17,953 nucleotides of DNA, from NCBI GenBank assembly GCA_963814985.1, contig CAWFFV010000014.1, positions 1 through 17,953 on the forward strand, written 5' to 3'. The DNA comes from CAWFFV01 sp963814985 (GTDB taxonomy: Bacteria; Chloroflexota; Ktedonobacteria; Ktedonobacterales; Ktedonobacteraceae). The stretch's first letter is position 1, and every line of letters begins with the position of its first letter. The translations under genes were made by a program, and so were the position numbers. Below, piece after piece: positions 1 to 7,492 of this stretch. Under the pieces are notes generated by a model. That model ran no database searches, was not told the origin of the DNA, and saw only the letters and a list, made by a program, of their open reading frames with translations.

Positions 1-65
1 AGAAATAGCAAGAATTATTGCCTGCAAGATACTTGAGTGATTTACTTTTTTTAAAGGAGATGAAC

Positions 66-1412
66 ATGGCCCAATTTGACTTTGATATTGGCATTATTGG
101 CGGCGGCCCGGCTGGAGCAGCTACTGCCGCTTATCTGGAGAAAGCCGGTCTTTCCTGTGTGGTGTTTGAGTGTGAGTTATTTCCACGACCACATGTGGGT
201 GAGTCGCTTGTCCCTTCCTCAACACGTGTTTTTAAAGAACTCGGCTTTCTTCAGCAGATGGACCGGGGAGGTTTCCCCAGGAAATATGGAGCGGCCTGGA
301 CGACATCGGGCAATGGTCCTGTCTACACTGATAGCTTCGAAGGGTTAGAAGCTGACTGCCATGTCGGGATACGTTTCGAGGAACGAGAGCAACCAGGTGT
401 TGAGAGAAACTATACTTTTCATGTTGATCGTGGCAAGTTTGACCTGATGTTGCTTCAACATGCCCACAAACTTGGAGCAGTTGTCTACGAAGGAGTACGA
501 GTGCACCATGTTGATTTCTCCGAGCCAAGTCGGCCACATATCAACTTCTCAATTGCTCACAAAGAGGTCAGTACAAACGTTCGCATGGTCGTAGATGCCA
601 GTGGACGGCGAACACTGCTGGGTAATCAGCTCAAGCTGCGTATTCAGGACCCTGTTTTTGATCAATATGCTCTGCATACCTGGTTTGAGGGATATGACCG
701 TCGTATCCTGGTGAGAAATGAAGCGCAATTAGATTATATCTACATCCACTTCCTCCCTCTCATTAATACCTGGGTCTGGGAGATTCCAATGACAGAGACG
801 ATTACCAGTATTGGGGTGGTGACCCAGAAGAAGAACTTTGCTCACTCCAAAGAGGAGCGTCAGGTATTCTTCTGGAAGTGTTTGCAGAGTCGCCCCGAAC
901 TGGAGGCCGGACTCAGAACAGCCAAACAGCTCCGCCCCCTGGCTGATGAAGGGGATTATAGCTATGCGATGAAACAGCTCTGTGGTGATAATTTTGTGCT
1001 GGTAGGTGATGCCGCGCGTTTTGTCGACCCGATCTTTTCTACCGGAGTCAGCATTGCTCTCAACAGTGCTCGCTTTGCCTGTGCCGACATTGTGCAGGCT
1101 GCCGAAATCGGCGACTTTAGCAGACAAAGTTTTCAAACATTTGAAGACTCCTTGCGCCGTGGAACCAAGAACTGGTATGAATTTATTTCGGTGTACTATC
1201 GACTCAATGCGCTCTTTACTGCGTTTGTACAGGATGCGCGTTATCGTCTGGATGTTGTCAAATTGCTTCAGGGTGATGTCTATGATGATGACGATCCTCC
1301 AGTGCTCAGGAAGATGAAAGAGATTGTGAGTGCTGTTGAGCAGAATGAGAAACATATCTGGCATCGCTATCTGGGTGAGCTGACTTCTCATGCATTTCGG
1401 CCTGTCTTCTAA
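66..1412 (+). CDS. FADH2-dependent halogenase-like flavoprotein
   Basis: Flavin-dependent halogenase / FAD monooxygenase-fold protein of 448 residues, intact. The start at 66 was chosen because AAGGAG (54-59) lies 6 bases upstream; an in-frame ATG at 60 abuts that site, and an earlier one at 18 has none. Seen: an FAD dinucleotide motif GGGPAG near residues 12-17, VGES near 44-47, the halogenase-type lysine in GGFPRKYG (K73), the family signature WVWEIP at 236-241, and a second FAD-contact motif GDAARFVDP at 314-322 followed by STGVS. In characterised halogenases the W-x-W-x-I-P motif goes with halogenation rather than hydroxylation, and the lysine carries hypohalous acid to the substrate. The DR-x-x-FD segment near 121-126 and the overall layout resemble halogenases acting on carrier-bound aromatic substrates (PltA/CmlS types). 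The substrate cannot be read from sequence. It is cytosolic and needs a separate flavin reductase, which is not seen here. Confidence 0.85.
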   Translation: MAQFDFDIGIIGGGPAGAATAAYLEKAGLSCVVFECELFPRPHVGESLVPSSTRVFKELGFLQQMDRGGFPRKYGAAWTTSGNGPVYTDSFEGLEADCHVGIRFEEREQPGVERNYTFHVDRGKFDLMLLQHAHKLGAVVYEGVRVHHVDFSEPSRPHINFSIAHKEVSTNVRMVVDASGRRTLLGNQLKLRIQDPVFDQYALHTWFEGYDRRILVRNEAQLDYIYIHFLPLINTWVWEIPMTETITSIGVVTQKKNFAHSKEERQVFFWKCLQSRPELEAGLRTAKQLRPLADEGDYSYAMKQLCGDNFVLVGDAARFVDPIFSTGVSIALNSARFACADIVQAAEIGDFSRQSFQTFEDSLRRGTKNWYEFISVYYRLNALFTAFVQDARYRLDVVKLLQGDVYDDDDPPVLRKMKEIVSAVEQNEKHIWHRYLGELTSHAFRPVF

Positions 1413-1435
1413 AACTCATGGAGCGGCGAAAGATG

Positions 1436-1496
1436 TCTCAGGAAAATATCATAGGCAAGCTGTTCCAAGTTGCAAAGCGGAACAGTTTGCCTGAGA
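1436..1496 (+). terminator. Long hairpin downstream of halogenase
   Basis: A 13-bp stem pairs 1454-1466 (GGCAAGCTGTTCC) with 1479-1491 (GGAACAGTTTGCC), with one G-U pair and a 12-nt loop. Outside it, TCTCA (1436-1440) can pair with TGAGA (1492-1496) across an 11-nt bulge. It begins 24 nt after the halogenase stop. There is no T-run after it, so if it ends transcription it is not a textbook intrinsic terminator; it could instead be a 3'-end stabiliser. Confidence 0.5.
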
Positions 1497-1514
1497 ATTC
1501 CCAGATATTAAGAA

Positions 1515-1601
1515 ATGAAAATGGACTTTTCATGGACAAATGAGCAGGATGAATTTTACCAGAAAATTTTGCAAGGGATTCAAGTCATCTCTTCTGGATA
1601 A
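1515..1601 (+). pseudogene. Acyl-CoA dehydrogenase N-terminal stub
   Basis: Twenty-eight codons starting MKMDFSWTNEQDEFYQKILQ and then a TAA. Acyl-CoA dehydrogenases commonly begin MDFSxTxEQ-x-x-(L/Y)-x-x, so this looks like the first helix of such an enzyme with the rest lost. There is no clear ribosome binding site. Carrier-protein-specific dehydrogenases of this family (PltE-like) sit next to halogenases in pyrrole pathways, which makes the position just after the halogenase suggestive. The match rests on about 20 residues recognised by eye, so it may be chance. Confidence 0.4.
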
Positions 1602-1664
1602 CTCTACCTTACCACCTTCCTTTTGTCTGGATCCCATTTGCGAAAAGTTGTGAGGCCTCATGGT

Positions 1665-2777
1665 TTATTTGCTGTTTTGGTTATAGGGAGCATTTGGGTT
1701 ATATCTGCTATGCTGGCGCTGTTGTTGGACAGCAAGTTTCTGGTTGATAGAGAGCATTAATACATTCAACGAGAGAAGTAGCGGGTCAATTGCTGTATTC
1801 GTAGCTGGAAGTGGTTGTAAAGGCATTTGTTGACTCGTTTGTTGTACAGCCGCGGTGGTATAAGCAATAGCATGGGTAAGAGATTGAAGATTTTCCTGGG
1901 CTAAAGAAGCCCGTTGGAAGCGTGTGAGAAGAGTGTTCAAAGAGTTAGCAACATGCCAGAGGATATTGTCTTGTGTTAGAGGGGCTTGTGCGTTTAAATT
2001 TCCATTTGCTACAGAGATATGTGTTTGTATAATCTTCTGTATTCCCAATTCAAGTTCGTTTTTCTGTTGGGCGATCTGGCGCTCCAGGGCTGCAATCACT
2101 TCTGCACGATCAGCGCGAGCAATCGCACGAAGAGTGCTAACCGCAGCGATATAGGTCACAGCGGCAACGGTGAATTGAACTGCGATTGGATATGCTACAA
2201 GCGTAGCAAAATGGGTATGCACATCATTCGTTAATATTTGGTTCTTCGGGAGATAGAAAAGACTCACAGGAATAAAAATTGAATTGTAAATTGCTACAAA
2301 AAAAACACTTCTGGCAGGTAGAAGTGTGACAGCAAACAGTTCACCGAAAATGAGCAATCCATAGACCTGTATGTCATTCTCAGTGAAAGGTTGTGTCATG
2401 TAAATTCGTACTGGAATGATAATTTCAATAGCTAAAACGATGACCAGGCCAGCCAGAAAGATCTTATGTGAGCGATTAAGAAGCATCGAAATAAAAACGA
2501 CAGGAAATATCGCAGAAATCGAGATTTTGGCAGCGATGCCGCCAGTCAGGCTTGCAGGTGAACAGATTACAAAGATAACGAGCAAACAAAACCCAATGAT
2601 ACTGACCAGATGGGATCTACGTATTTCCTCTCTTTTCAGATGAGAAGCTGCAATGGGTAGATCGGGTATGGAAGTCAGATTGAACCACCATTGGAGAATA
2701 TTTTGTTTGCGTTTTTCTGGAACATCCTGCTTGGGGAACCAGTCATTTGTTTGGGCTTGATTTTGTACGTTGTGCAT
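1665..2777 (-). CDS. 6-TM membrane protein A with HAMP-like tail
   Basis: Membrane protein of 370 residues and unknown function, paralogous to the two proteins at 11569-12747 and 12812-14008. Seen: a cytosolic N-terminus with the shared motif WWFNLTSIPDLP...AS...RE (about 30-52), six hydrophobic segments between about 55 and 215, then the shared signature ADRAEVIAALERQIAQQ, a probable coiled coil, and a stretch near 250-290 (VANGNLNAQAP..., VANSLNTLLTRFQR) with the spacing of a HAMP domain. The C-terminus is a Gln/Asn-rich tail with no kinase, cyclase or methyl-accepting domain. A weak Shine-Dalgarno (GAGAAAGG) lies about 11 nt before the ATG. Inference: a membrane sensor that works through a partner. 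The HAMP assignment is by eye. Confidence 0.8.
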   Translation of the reverse strand: MHNVQNQAQTNDWFPKQDVPEKRKQNILQWWFNLTSIPDLPIAASHLKREEIRRSHLVSIIGFCLLVIFVICSPASLTGGIAAKISISAIFPVVFISMLLNRSHKIFLAGLVIVLAIEIIIPVRIYMTQPFTENDIQVYGLLIFGELFAVTLLPARSVFFVAIYNSIFIPVSLFYLPKNQILTNDVHTHFATLVAYPIAVQFTVAAVTYIAAVSTLRAIARADRAEVIAALERQIAQQKNELELGIQKIIQTHISVANGNLNAQAPLTQDNILWHVANSLNTLLTRFQRASLAQENLQSLTHAIAYTTAAVQQTSQQMPLQPLPATNTAIDPLLLSLNVLMLSINQKLAVQQQRQHSRYNPNAPYNQNSK

Positions 2778-2902
2778 AACCTAAGTACGCCTTTCTCTAA
2801 AATCCTGTGGATAATTCCCCTGTTTACGAATGGAAATATTAGGATAGTTTCTTGCAGCGATTTTGCTGCCTATCTAGGTAGGTATTTCCCATTGTGACAT
2901 CT

Positions 2903-2908
2903 ATTATA
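2903..2908 (-). promoter_or_regulatory. Candidate -10 box for membrane protein A
   Basis: A perfect TATAAT reads on the minus strand about 125 nt before the start of the 6-TM protein. No convincing -35 hexamer lies 16-18 nt upstream, so it is weak or activator-dependent if real. Confidence 0.3.
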
Positions 2909-3008
2909 ACATAGAAGAGTTCGTTAGTGAGGAAGAAGTCACGTAGATTAGTTACAATGAACGGAAAAAGAGGAAGACCGGACCTCACGAGAGCCAAATA
3001 ACGAGTTC

Positions 3009-3037
3009 TTGTGTTGTGGCAACTGGTGAGTTATACT
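3009..3037 (+). promoter_or_regulatory. Candidate promoter of the ligase pseudogene
   Basis: TTGTGT (3009-3014) and TATACT (3032-3037) are separated by 17 nt, about 70 nt before the ligase ATG. The remainder of the 2778-3104 intergenic stretch shows no gene or strong repeat. Confidence 0.35.
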
Positions 3038-3104
3038 CTGCTAAGAAACAGGTAAAATAATGAGACAGTTTTTCCCCAATAAGGATTTGGAAAGGAAAAG
3101 TTCG

Positions 3105-4438
3105 ATGACACACAATCCTGCTTTTCAGTATGAGAACGATGGTGCTTCTTACTTGCAGCATGACCACTGGGCACACGCTGACCTGGAGACCTATCAAGCT
3201 CACACTCTCCAGGCTTGCCGCCAGTATGCCTATGCCCACTCTCCTTTCTATCAGAGGTTTCACCAGGGATTAACTGAACGCCCTTTGCAGGAGCTTCCAG
3301 TGCTGACGAAGGCGTTGATGATGGAGCATTTTGATGAGATCGTGACCGACCAGGAGATCCATCTCCAAGAAGTGGAGTCCTTTCTGGCCGAAATGCGCGA
3401 ACCAACGCTCTTCTTGGTCGGTATCGCGTCATGAGCACCTCAGGCAGTACTGGAGAACCTGGAGTGTTTCTGTCCAGCCGAGAGGAAGGAGAGGCGATTG
3501 GGGCTACATTTTCGCGCTTCCTTCTCTGGGCAGGAGTGAAAGCCTTCAACAAGATAGCAGTGGTAGCTGCAACCGCTCCCAGGCATATGTCCTCCAATCT
3601 CACCTTTTTTGTGCATGGTCAGCTTTTACCAAAAATACAATTGTCTGCCACCGCTCCAGTGGAGGAAATTGTGCACCACCTCAATGAGTGGCAGCCCGAC
3701 GCACTGGCTGCCTATCCTTCGATCGCGCATGTCCTGGCAGAAGAGCAACACCAGGGACGCTTAGACATCAGCCCTCAGTTCCTCTTCTGCGCATCTAAAC
3801 CTTAAGAGAGGAGACGCGACGACGTCTGGCGGATACCTGGCAGGTTCAACCTTTCAATCTTTATGCCGCCACAGAGTGCGGCGTGTTGGCGGCAGAATGT
3901 TCCTCGCATCAAGGCCTCCATCTCTTTGAAGATCTGGTGATTCTGGAGATCGTCGATCACAACAATCAGCCAGTGCCGCCGGGAACCTATGGAGCCAGAG
4001 CGCTGCTCACCACACTCTTCCGACGCATCCAGCCTCTGATCCGCTACGAGTTGAGCGATAACATATGTCGTTCTGTACAAGAGATCTGCGCCTGTGGTCG
4101 GCCTTTCGCTCTGCTGGAGGGAATTCAGGGCCGGGCCGCCAATCTCTTATCTTTCTCTACTCTCTCAGGTGGGCAGGTGATGGTGAATCCCAATGTTCTC
4201 TTTTGACGTCATGGATAACATCTCTACCTGTGAGTGGCAAATTGTGCAGTTGCGTGAGGGACTACGCGTCCTTCTGAGAGGGAAACAGGAGACACAGCAA
4301 GAGGAGGCGCTTCGTCAGGCTTTGCAGCAGGCTCTGGCCTCTCAGGGAGTGAGTGTTCCTCCTATTTGGATTGAACGTGTGGCTGTTATTCCCAGAAATG
4401 AGAGTGGGAAGATGACGCCGATCGTGCCCGCTCTATAA
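3105..4438 (+). pseudogene. PaaK-like adenylate-forming ligase, three frameshifts
   Basis: Broken gene for an AMP-forming acid-CoA or acid-carrier ligase of the phenylacetate-CoA ligase type (about 440 residues if repaired). It starts at ATG 3105 after AAGGAAAAG. Motifs lie in order but in different frames: N-terminal CRQYAYAHSPFYQRFHQGL; phosphate-binding STSGSTGEPG (from 3434); YAATECG (near 3865) corresponding to the YGxTE core; LIRYELSD (near 4040); CACGRPF (near 4090); and the C-terminal catalytic-lysine motif RNESGKM (near 4400). Frame 0 stops at 3435 and the frame must shift by -1 near 3415. The second frame stops at 3803-3805 and needs another -1. The third stops at 4204-4206 and needs +1. 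Each site lies in a short G or T run. All core motifs survive, so inactivation is recent or the indels are sequencing errors. The acid substrate is unknown. Confidence 0.8.
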
Positions 4439-4536
4439 GACTCTGTTCTTGAAGGCTCTTTCACGGTAGAGGTATCATCATCTCCTCATGCTACTTTACG
4501 GTTGGTTGCAGCTCTCCTGCGACAATGCTCATTTGA

Positions 4537-4631
4537 CTAGTACACGAATGCGCAAATTTTCAGGTAGTTTAGTTGAGCCTCGTCTGGCTCTCCAGGCCCG
4601 TTTTTATCATAACCAGGTTTGCGCGTTCTAG
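4537..4631. repeat. Small MITE-like inverted-repeat element
   Basis: A roughly 95-bp segment whose ends are imperfect inverted repeats. CTAG...GAATGCGCAAA (4537-4556) faces TTTGCGCGTTCTAG (4618-4631); the inner 11 bp match at 10 positions. Both ends carry CTAG, as expected for an IS630/mariner-type unit inserted at TA. It lies beside the transposase remnant but its end sequence differs from the GTACGCCTGGGCAG sequence that begins the remnant's flank. Too small to code for protein. Confidence 0.4.
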
Positions 4632-4658
4632 TACGCCTGGGCAGAAATAACGTTGAGA

Positions 4659-5104
4659 TCACCCATCGACAGTAAGACCTTGGTAGGTCCATTTGAACGG
4701 ATGGGCCATGGTCTGAACGAGTTGGTCCCCAAGAGGGTTCGATCACTTGTCCGGTCACCACGTCGAAATTGAAAAACCAGGAAAGCGTCCCATGCTGGAT
4801 GTACTCGAATTCGCGTCGGAGCACATGGCCTGCGATCATCGGTAAATCGGGGTGCAACCGCTCCAACGCTTGCACTCCTGTCAACTCATCCATGCTGATG
4901 GTTCGCTCTCCCTGCTTCGCCCGTTCTTGTGCTGTGAGATAGAGGGTACATCCCTCATGAATCTCTCTCCTCCCGTAGCAGATCAGCCTCCTTTTGTTTT
5001 TTGCAACACAACCTCGTGTTGATGTTGTCCGTGCTACCATCTGTTTGACTGCCTGCTCATCTCGCAAGAGCATATGGGCGGGCAAATACTATTACTTTTG
5101 GCAT
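4659..5104 (-). pseudogene. IS630-family transposase, internally deleted
   Basis: Remnant of a DDE transposase of the IS630 type. The start is probably ATG at 5104 (MPKVIVFARPYALAR, with AGGAG just upstream). A frameshift follows, then the frame of 5085 reads DEQAVKQMVARTTSTRG, HEGCTLYLTAQERAKQGERT and the conserved core SMDELTGVQALER (first catalytic Asp), RREFEYIQHGT, NFDVVTGQVIEPSWGPTRS. Directly after GPTRS the sequence jumps, in another frame, to the family's C-terminal end AHPFKWTYQGLTVDG with a stop at 4659-4661. The segment holding the second Asp and the Glu is missing, as is most of the N-terminal helix-turn-helix. It cannot transpose by itself. An open frame continues to 4537 but encodes flank, not transposase. 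Confidence 0.75.
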
Positions 5105-5151
5105 ACTCCTAATGTGCCTTTCCATACTTCCTAAATTCTCTCCTTGTAACT

Positions 5152-5157
5152 TATACT
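5152..5157 (+). promoter_or_regulatory. Candidate -10 box of the ABC/two-component cassette
   Basis: TATACT preceded by TTCCTA at 18-nt spacing (3 of 6 match to the -35 consensus), 50 nt before the ABC ATPase start and just outside the transposase remnant. Weak evidence only. Confidence 0.3.
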
Positions 5158-5206
5158 TTTCTCAATCCCGGCGACAAAGCATTTCATACGCGAGGAGTAC
5201 TCTAGC

Positions 5207-6046
5207 ATGCAAGAATCACTAAAAACTTCGCTATCAAATAGCGCAAATACTGCTCAAACAGGACCGATCCACATACCCAAAGAGGGCCAGGCCGTAGAAG
5301 TTCAAGTGCAACATCTGACAAAAACTTTTGGAAAGCACCAGGCAGTCAAAAATGTTTCATTCACCATTGGCAAAGGTGAAATTTTCGGACTCCTTGGTCC
5401 CAACGGCGCAGGGAAAAGTAGCACCATTAATATGATGTGCGGCTACCTCGAGCCGACCTCTGGCGACACACTTATTGGCGGGCTTTCAATTACCAGAGAG
5501 GCCCGGAAGGTAAAGCGTATCATTGGCGTTGTCCCCCAAGAGATTGCTCTCTATAAGGATCTCAACTCCCTGGAAAATCTGGAATTCTTTGGCAAAATCT
5601 ATAACGTATCATCACGTGAGTGTAAACAGCGTGCACAAGAGCTGTTACACTTTGTAGGACTCTACGACAGGCGCAAAGAACCGGTTAAAACCTTCTCTGG
5701 TGGTATGCAGCGTCGCATCAATATGGCGATTGCACTGATGAATGGTCCTGCATTTTTAATGATGGATGAGCCAACAGTTGGAGTTGACCCGCAGTCCCGC
5801 GAGCACATCTTCGAAACCATCGAACAACTACGCAGTCAGGGAACCACCATTCTCTATACAACCCACTATATGGAAGAGGCAGAACGGCTCTGTAATCGCA
5901 TCGCCATCATGGATGAAGGACAAATTATCGCATTAGGCACTCTGGAGCAGTTACTGACCCTACGTAAACAGAATCAGGAAGTACAGCGACCTCACGGCCT
6001 ACAAGAATTGTTCATCCAATTGACTGGAAAAACACTACGCGACTAA
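5207..6046 (+). CDS. ABC-2 type exporter ATP-binding protein (DrrA/NatA-like)
   Basis: Cytosolic ATPase subunit of an ABC-2 exporter, 279 residues with a complete nucleotide-binding domain. Seen: Walker A GPNGAGKSS (64-72), Q-loop Q111 in VVPQE, signature FSGGMQRR (163-170), Walker B LMMDEP (184-189), D-loop VGVDP and switch histidine H220 in LYTTHYMEEAE. The phrases MDEPTVGVDP and FSGGMQRRINMA are typical of the DrrA/CcmA-like multidrug and antibiotic group. A hydrophilic 28-residue N-terminal extension precedes the domain. GAGGAG lies 9 nt before the ATG. First gene of a four-gene same-strand cassette; its membrane partner follows after 104 nt. Substrate unknown. Confidence 0.93.
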   Translation: MQESLKTSLSNSANTAQTGPIHIPKEGQAVEVQVQHLTKTFGKHQAVKNVSFTIGKGEIFGLLGPNGAGKSSTINMMCGYLEPTSGDTLIGGLSITREARKVKRIIGVVPQEIALYKDLNSLENLEFFGKIYNVSSRECKQRAQELLHFVGLYDRRKEPVKTFSGGMQRRINMAIALMNGPAFLMMDEPTVGVDPQSREHIFETIEQLRSQGTTILYTTHYMEEAERLCNRIAIMDEGQIIALGTLEQLLTLRKQNQEVQRPHGLQELFIQLTGKTLRD

Positions 6047-6055
6047 TAATTCCTT

Positions 6056-6116
6056 GCGTTCAGATGAGTGCGCAGCGCAGCGAAGCACTAGCTACGAGAG
6101 TAGCGTTTCTGAACGT
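6056..6116 (+). other. Branched RNA-like structure between ABC genes
   Basis: Three nested or adjacent stems. The closing stem pairs CGTTCAGA (6057-6064) with TCTGAACG (6108-6115), extendable by a G-U pair. Inside are AGTGC (6067-6071) with GCACT (6085-6089), and GCTAC (6091-6095) with GTAGC (6100-6104) around a GAGA (GNRA-class) loop. Together they form a three-way junction. No coding sequence fits. It could be an intercistronic processing or stability element, or a palindromic repeat unit. Confidence 0.55.
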
Positions 6117-6150
6117 GAAATCAGTATAAACGCTTGGGAAGAGGAGAACG

Positions 6151-7413
6151 ATGAAAACACTCTGGTATATCGCAAAAAAAGATCTCTTACAGGTTGCCAA
6201 AGATAGAAGTGCTCTGGTACTCATGCTGGTAGTACCTTTAATGCTCATCACAGTTGTTGGCTTTGCCTTTGGCAATGTCTTTGGCAATGGTTCCACGCAA
6301 ATTCAAATCAAAGTGGCTTTGAGCAACCAGGATACTGCGCGGGACGCCTATATTGGCACAATCATCACCAGGGCACTGAAAATCAACACCGATCAGCTTG
6401 CAATAACAGTAAACAAGTATCACAATCTGGCTCAAGTTACCAGCCAGGTAATGACCTCCAATGGTGGTGCGGATGTTGGTATTGTCATTCCCTCAGGAGC
6501 CAGCAAGACACTGATTAGCGACCTGCAGCAAGGTATTACGCCAGAAAATTTGGTGCAGTTCTATACGCAACCCAACAATAACGATGCACGCATTACCATT
6601 GTGCATGATATTATAAATAAGGTAGTCCAGTCTCAGCTTGTAGGAAGCGCAGCAGTCGGTCAGGTCTACATGGTTTGCCAACAGCCGGGGAACCATTGCT
6701 CACAGAGTACAATCCATGCTGCCACTATTGCCACAGAGGTTTCAAAGGCTAGTGCTGCGGCCGATCAAGTTGTTCAGTCTCTAACAGTAGGTCGGGCCGT
6801 CAAGGTTGGGCCATTCGATCAGACAGTGCCCGGCTATGCTGTCTTCTTCTCACTCTTTGGCCTGAATGCTGTGGCTGCAACGATTTTGCAAGAGAAAGAA
6901 GACGGTACATTCCGCCGCTTATTGATCGCTCCCATTCACAAATATGCCTTGTTGGGCGGCAAATTACTGGCACAGTTTCTGCTCACCTTTATACAACTTG
7001 CCATTCTCTTTCTTGTTGGCTACTTTGTGTTCAAGATGCACATTAGCTCCTGGCCAACAGTGATCCTGTTGTTGATCGGCACCAGTTTTGCTGCGACAGG
7101 CCTTGGTATCCTCCTCGTGTCATTAGTCAAGACGCGCCGCCAGATCAATCCTGTGGTGACTCTGGTCACTCTTATTACCTCAGCTATCGGTGGTGCCTGG
7201 TGGCCGCTCTTTGTCGAACCAACCTGGATGCAGCAAATAGCTAAGATTGGCCTCACTGCCTGGGCAATGGAGGGACTCAATGGCACCATGATTTTCGGGA
7301 AAAGCTTTCCAGATGTGCTCCCGGATATTCTGGCTCTGCTGGCCTATGGCACCATCTGCTTCATAATTGCCCTACGGCTCTTCCGCTTTCAGGAGAAGAC
7401 GGCGTCAGCATAA
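6151..7413 (+). CDS. ABC-2 type exporter permease
   Basis: Membrane subunit of the exporter, 420 residues, ABC2_membrane_3-like layout. Seen: a short cytosolic start, TM1 at about 21-43, a large extracytoplasmic domain to about residue 225, then five hydrophobic segments in the C-terminal half, including a VFFSLFGLNAVAATILQEKEDGTFRRLL stretch (here abbreviated in function: the E-K-E-D-G-T/R-R-L-L cytosolic coupling motif after TM2) that is typical of the family. GAAGAGGAG lies just before the ATG at 6151. It pairs with the ATPase encoded upstream. The hairpin after it suggests that part of transcription ends here before the regulator genes. Substrate unknown; drug, lipid or bacteriocin-like peptides are usual for the family. 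Confidence 0.9.
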   Translation: MKTLWYIAKKDLLQVAKDRSALVLMLVVPLMLITVVGFAFGNVFGNGSTQIQIKVALSNQDTARDAYIGTIITRALKINTDQLAITVNKYHNLAQVTSQVMTSNGGADVGIVIPSGASKTLISDLQQGITPENLVQFYTQPNNNDARITIVHDIINKVVQSQLVGSAAVGQVYMVCQQPGNHCSQSTIHAATIATEVSKASAAADQVVQSLTVGRAVKVGPFDQTVPGYAVFFSLFGLNAVAATILQEKEDGTFRRLLIAPIHKYALLGGKLLAQFLLTFIQLAILFLVGYFVFKMHISSWPTVILLLIGTSFAATGLGILLVSLVKTRRQINPVVTLVTLITSAIGGAWWPLFVEPTWMQQIAKIGLTAWAMEGLNGTMIFGKSFPDVLPDILALLAYGTICFIIALRLFRFQEKTASA

Positions 7414-7420
7414 GAAGAGA

Positions 7421-7465
7421 TGTCTCTGTCAAATCAAGTCACGGTTGGTTTGACAGAGGCATTTT
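7421..7465 (+). terminator. Intrinsic terminator or attenuator after permease
   Basis: A 14-bp stem pairs 7421-7434 (TGTCTCTGTCAAAT) with 7448-7461 (GTTTGACAGAGGCA), using two G-U pairs, around a 13-nt loop. TTTT follows at 7462-7465. It starts 8 nt after the permease stop and ends 28 nt before the response regulator, so it may partly uncouple exporter from regulator expression. Confidence 0.65.
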
Positions 7466-7492
7466 CACCATTGATAATGGAGAAGCAAGAGT

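Noticed and set aside
729..1391. 220-codon open frame on the minus strand
   Set aside because: Lies wholly antisense to the halogenase, whose motifs are complete; no ribosome binding site and no recognisable family.
3415..4206. Programmed frameshifting in the ligase gene
   Set aside because: Three shifts in mixed directions (-1, -1, +1) without a standard slippery heptamer plus stimulatory structure is not a known arrangement; mutation or sequencing error is simpler.
4439..4536. Open frame continuing after the ligase TAA
   Set aside because: About 30 codons in frame to TAG, but the normal ligase C-terminal lysine motif precedes the TAA by the usual distance, so no extension is needed.
4537..4658. 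C-terminal part of the open frame overlapping the IS630 remnant as transposase sequence
   Set aside because: The residues after the GPTRS junction do not match the family in that frame; the genuine C-terminus is read in another frame and stops at 4659, so this part is flank and a miniature element.
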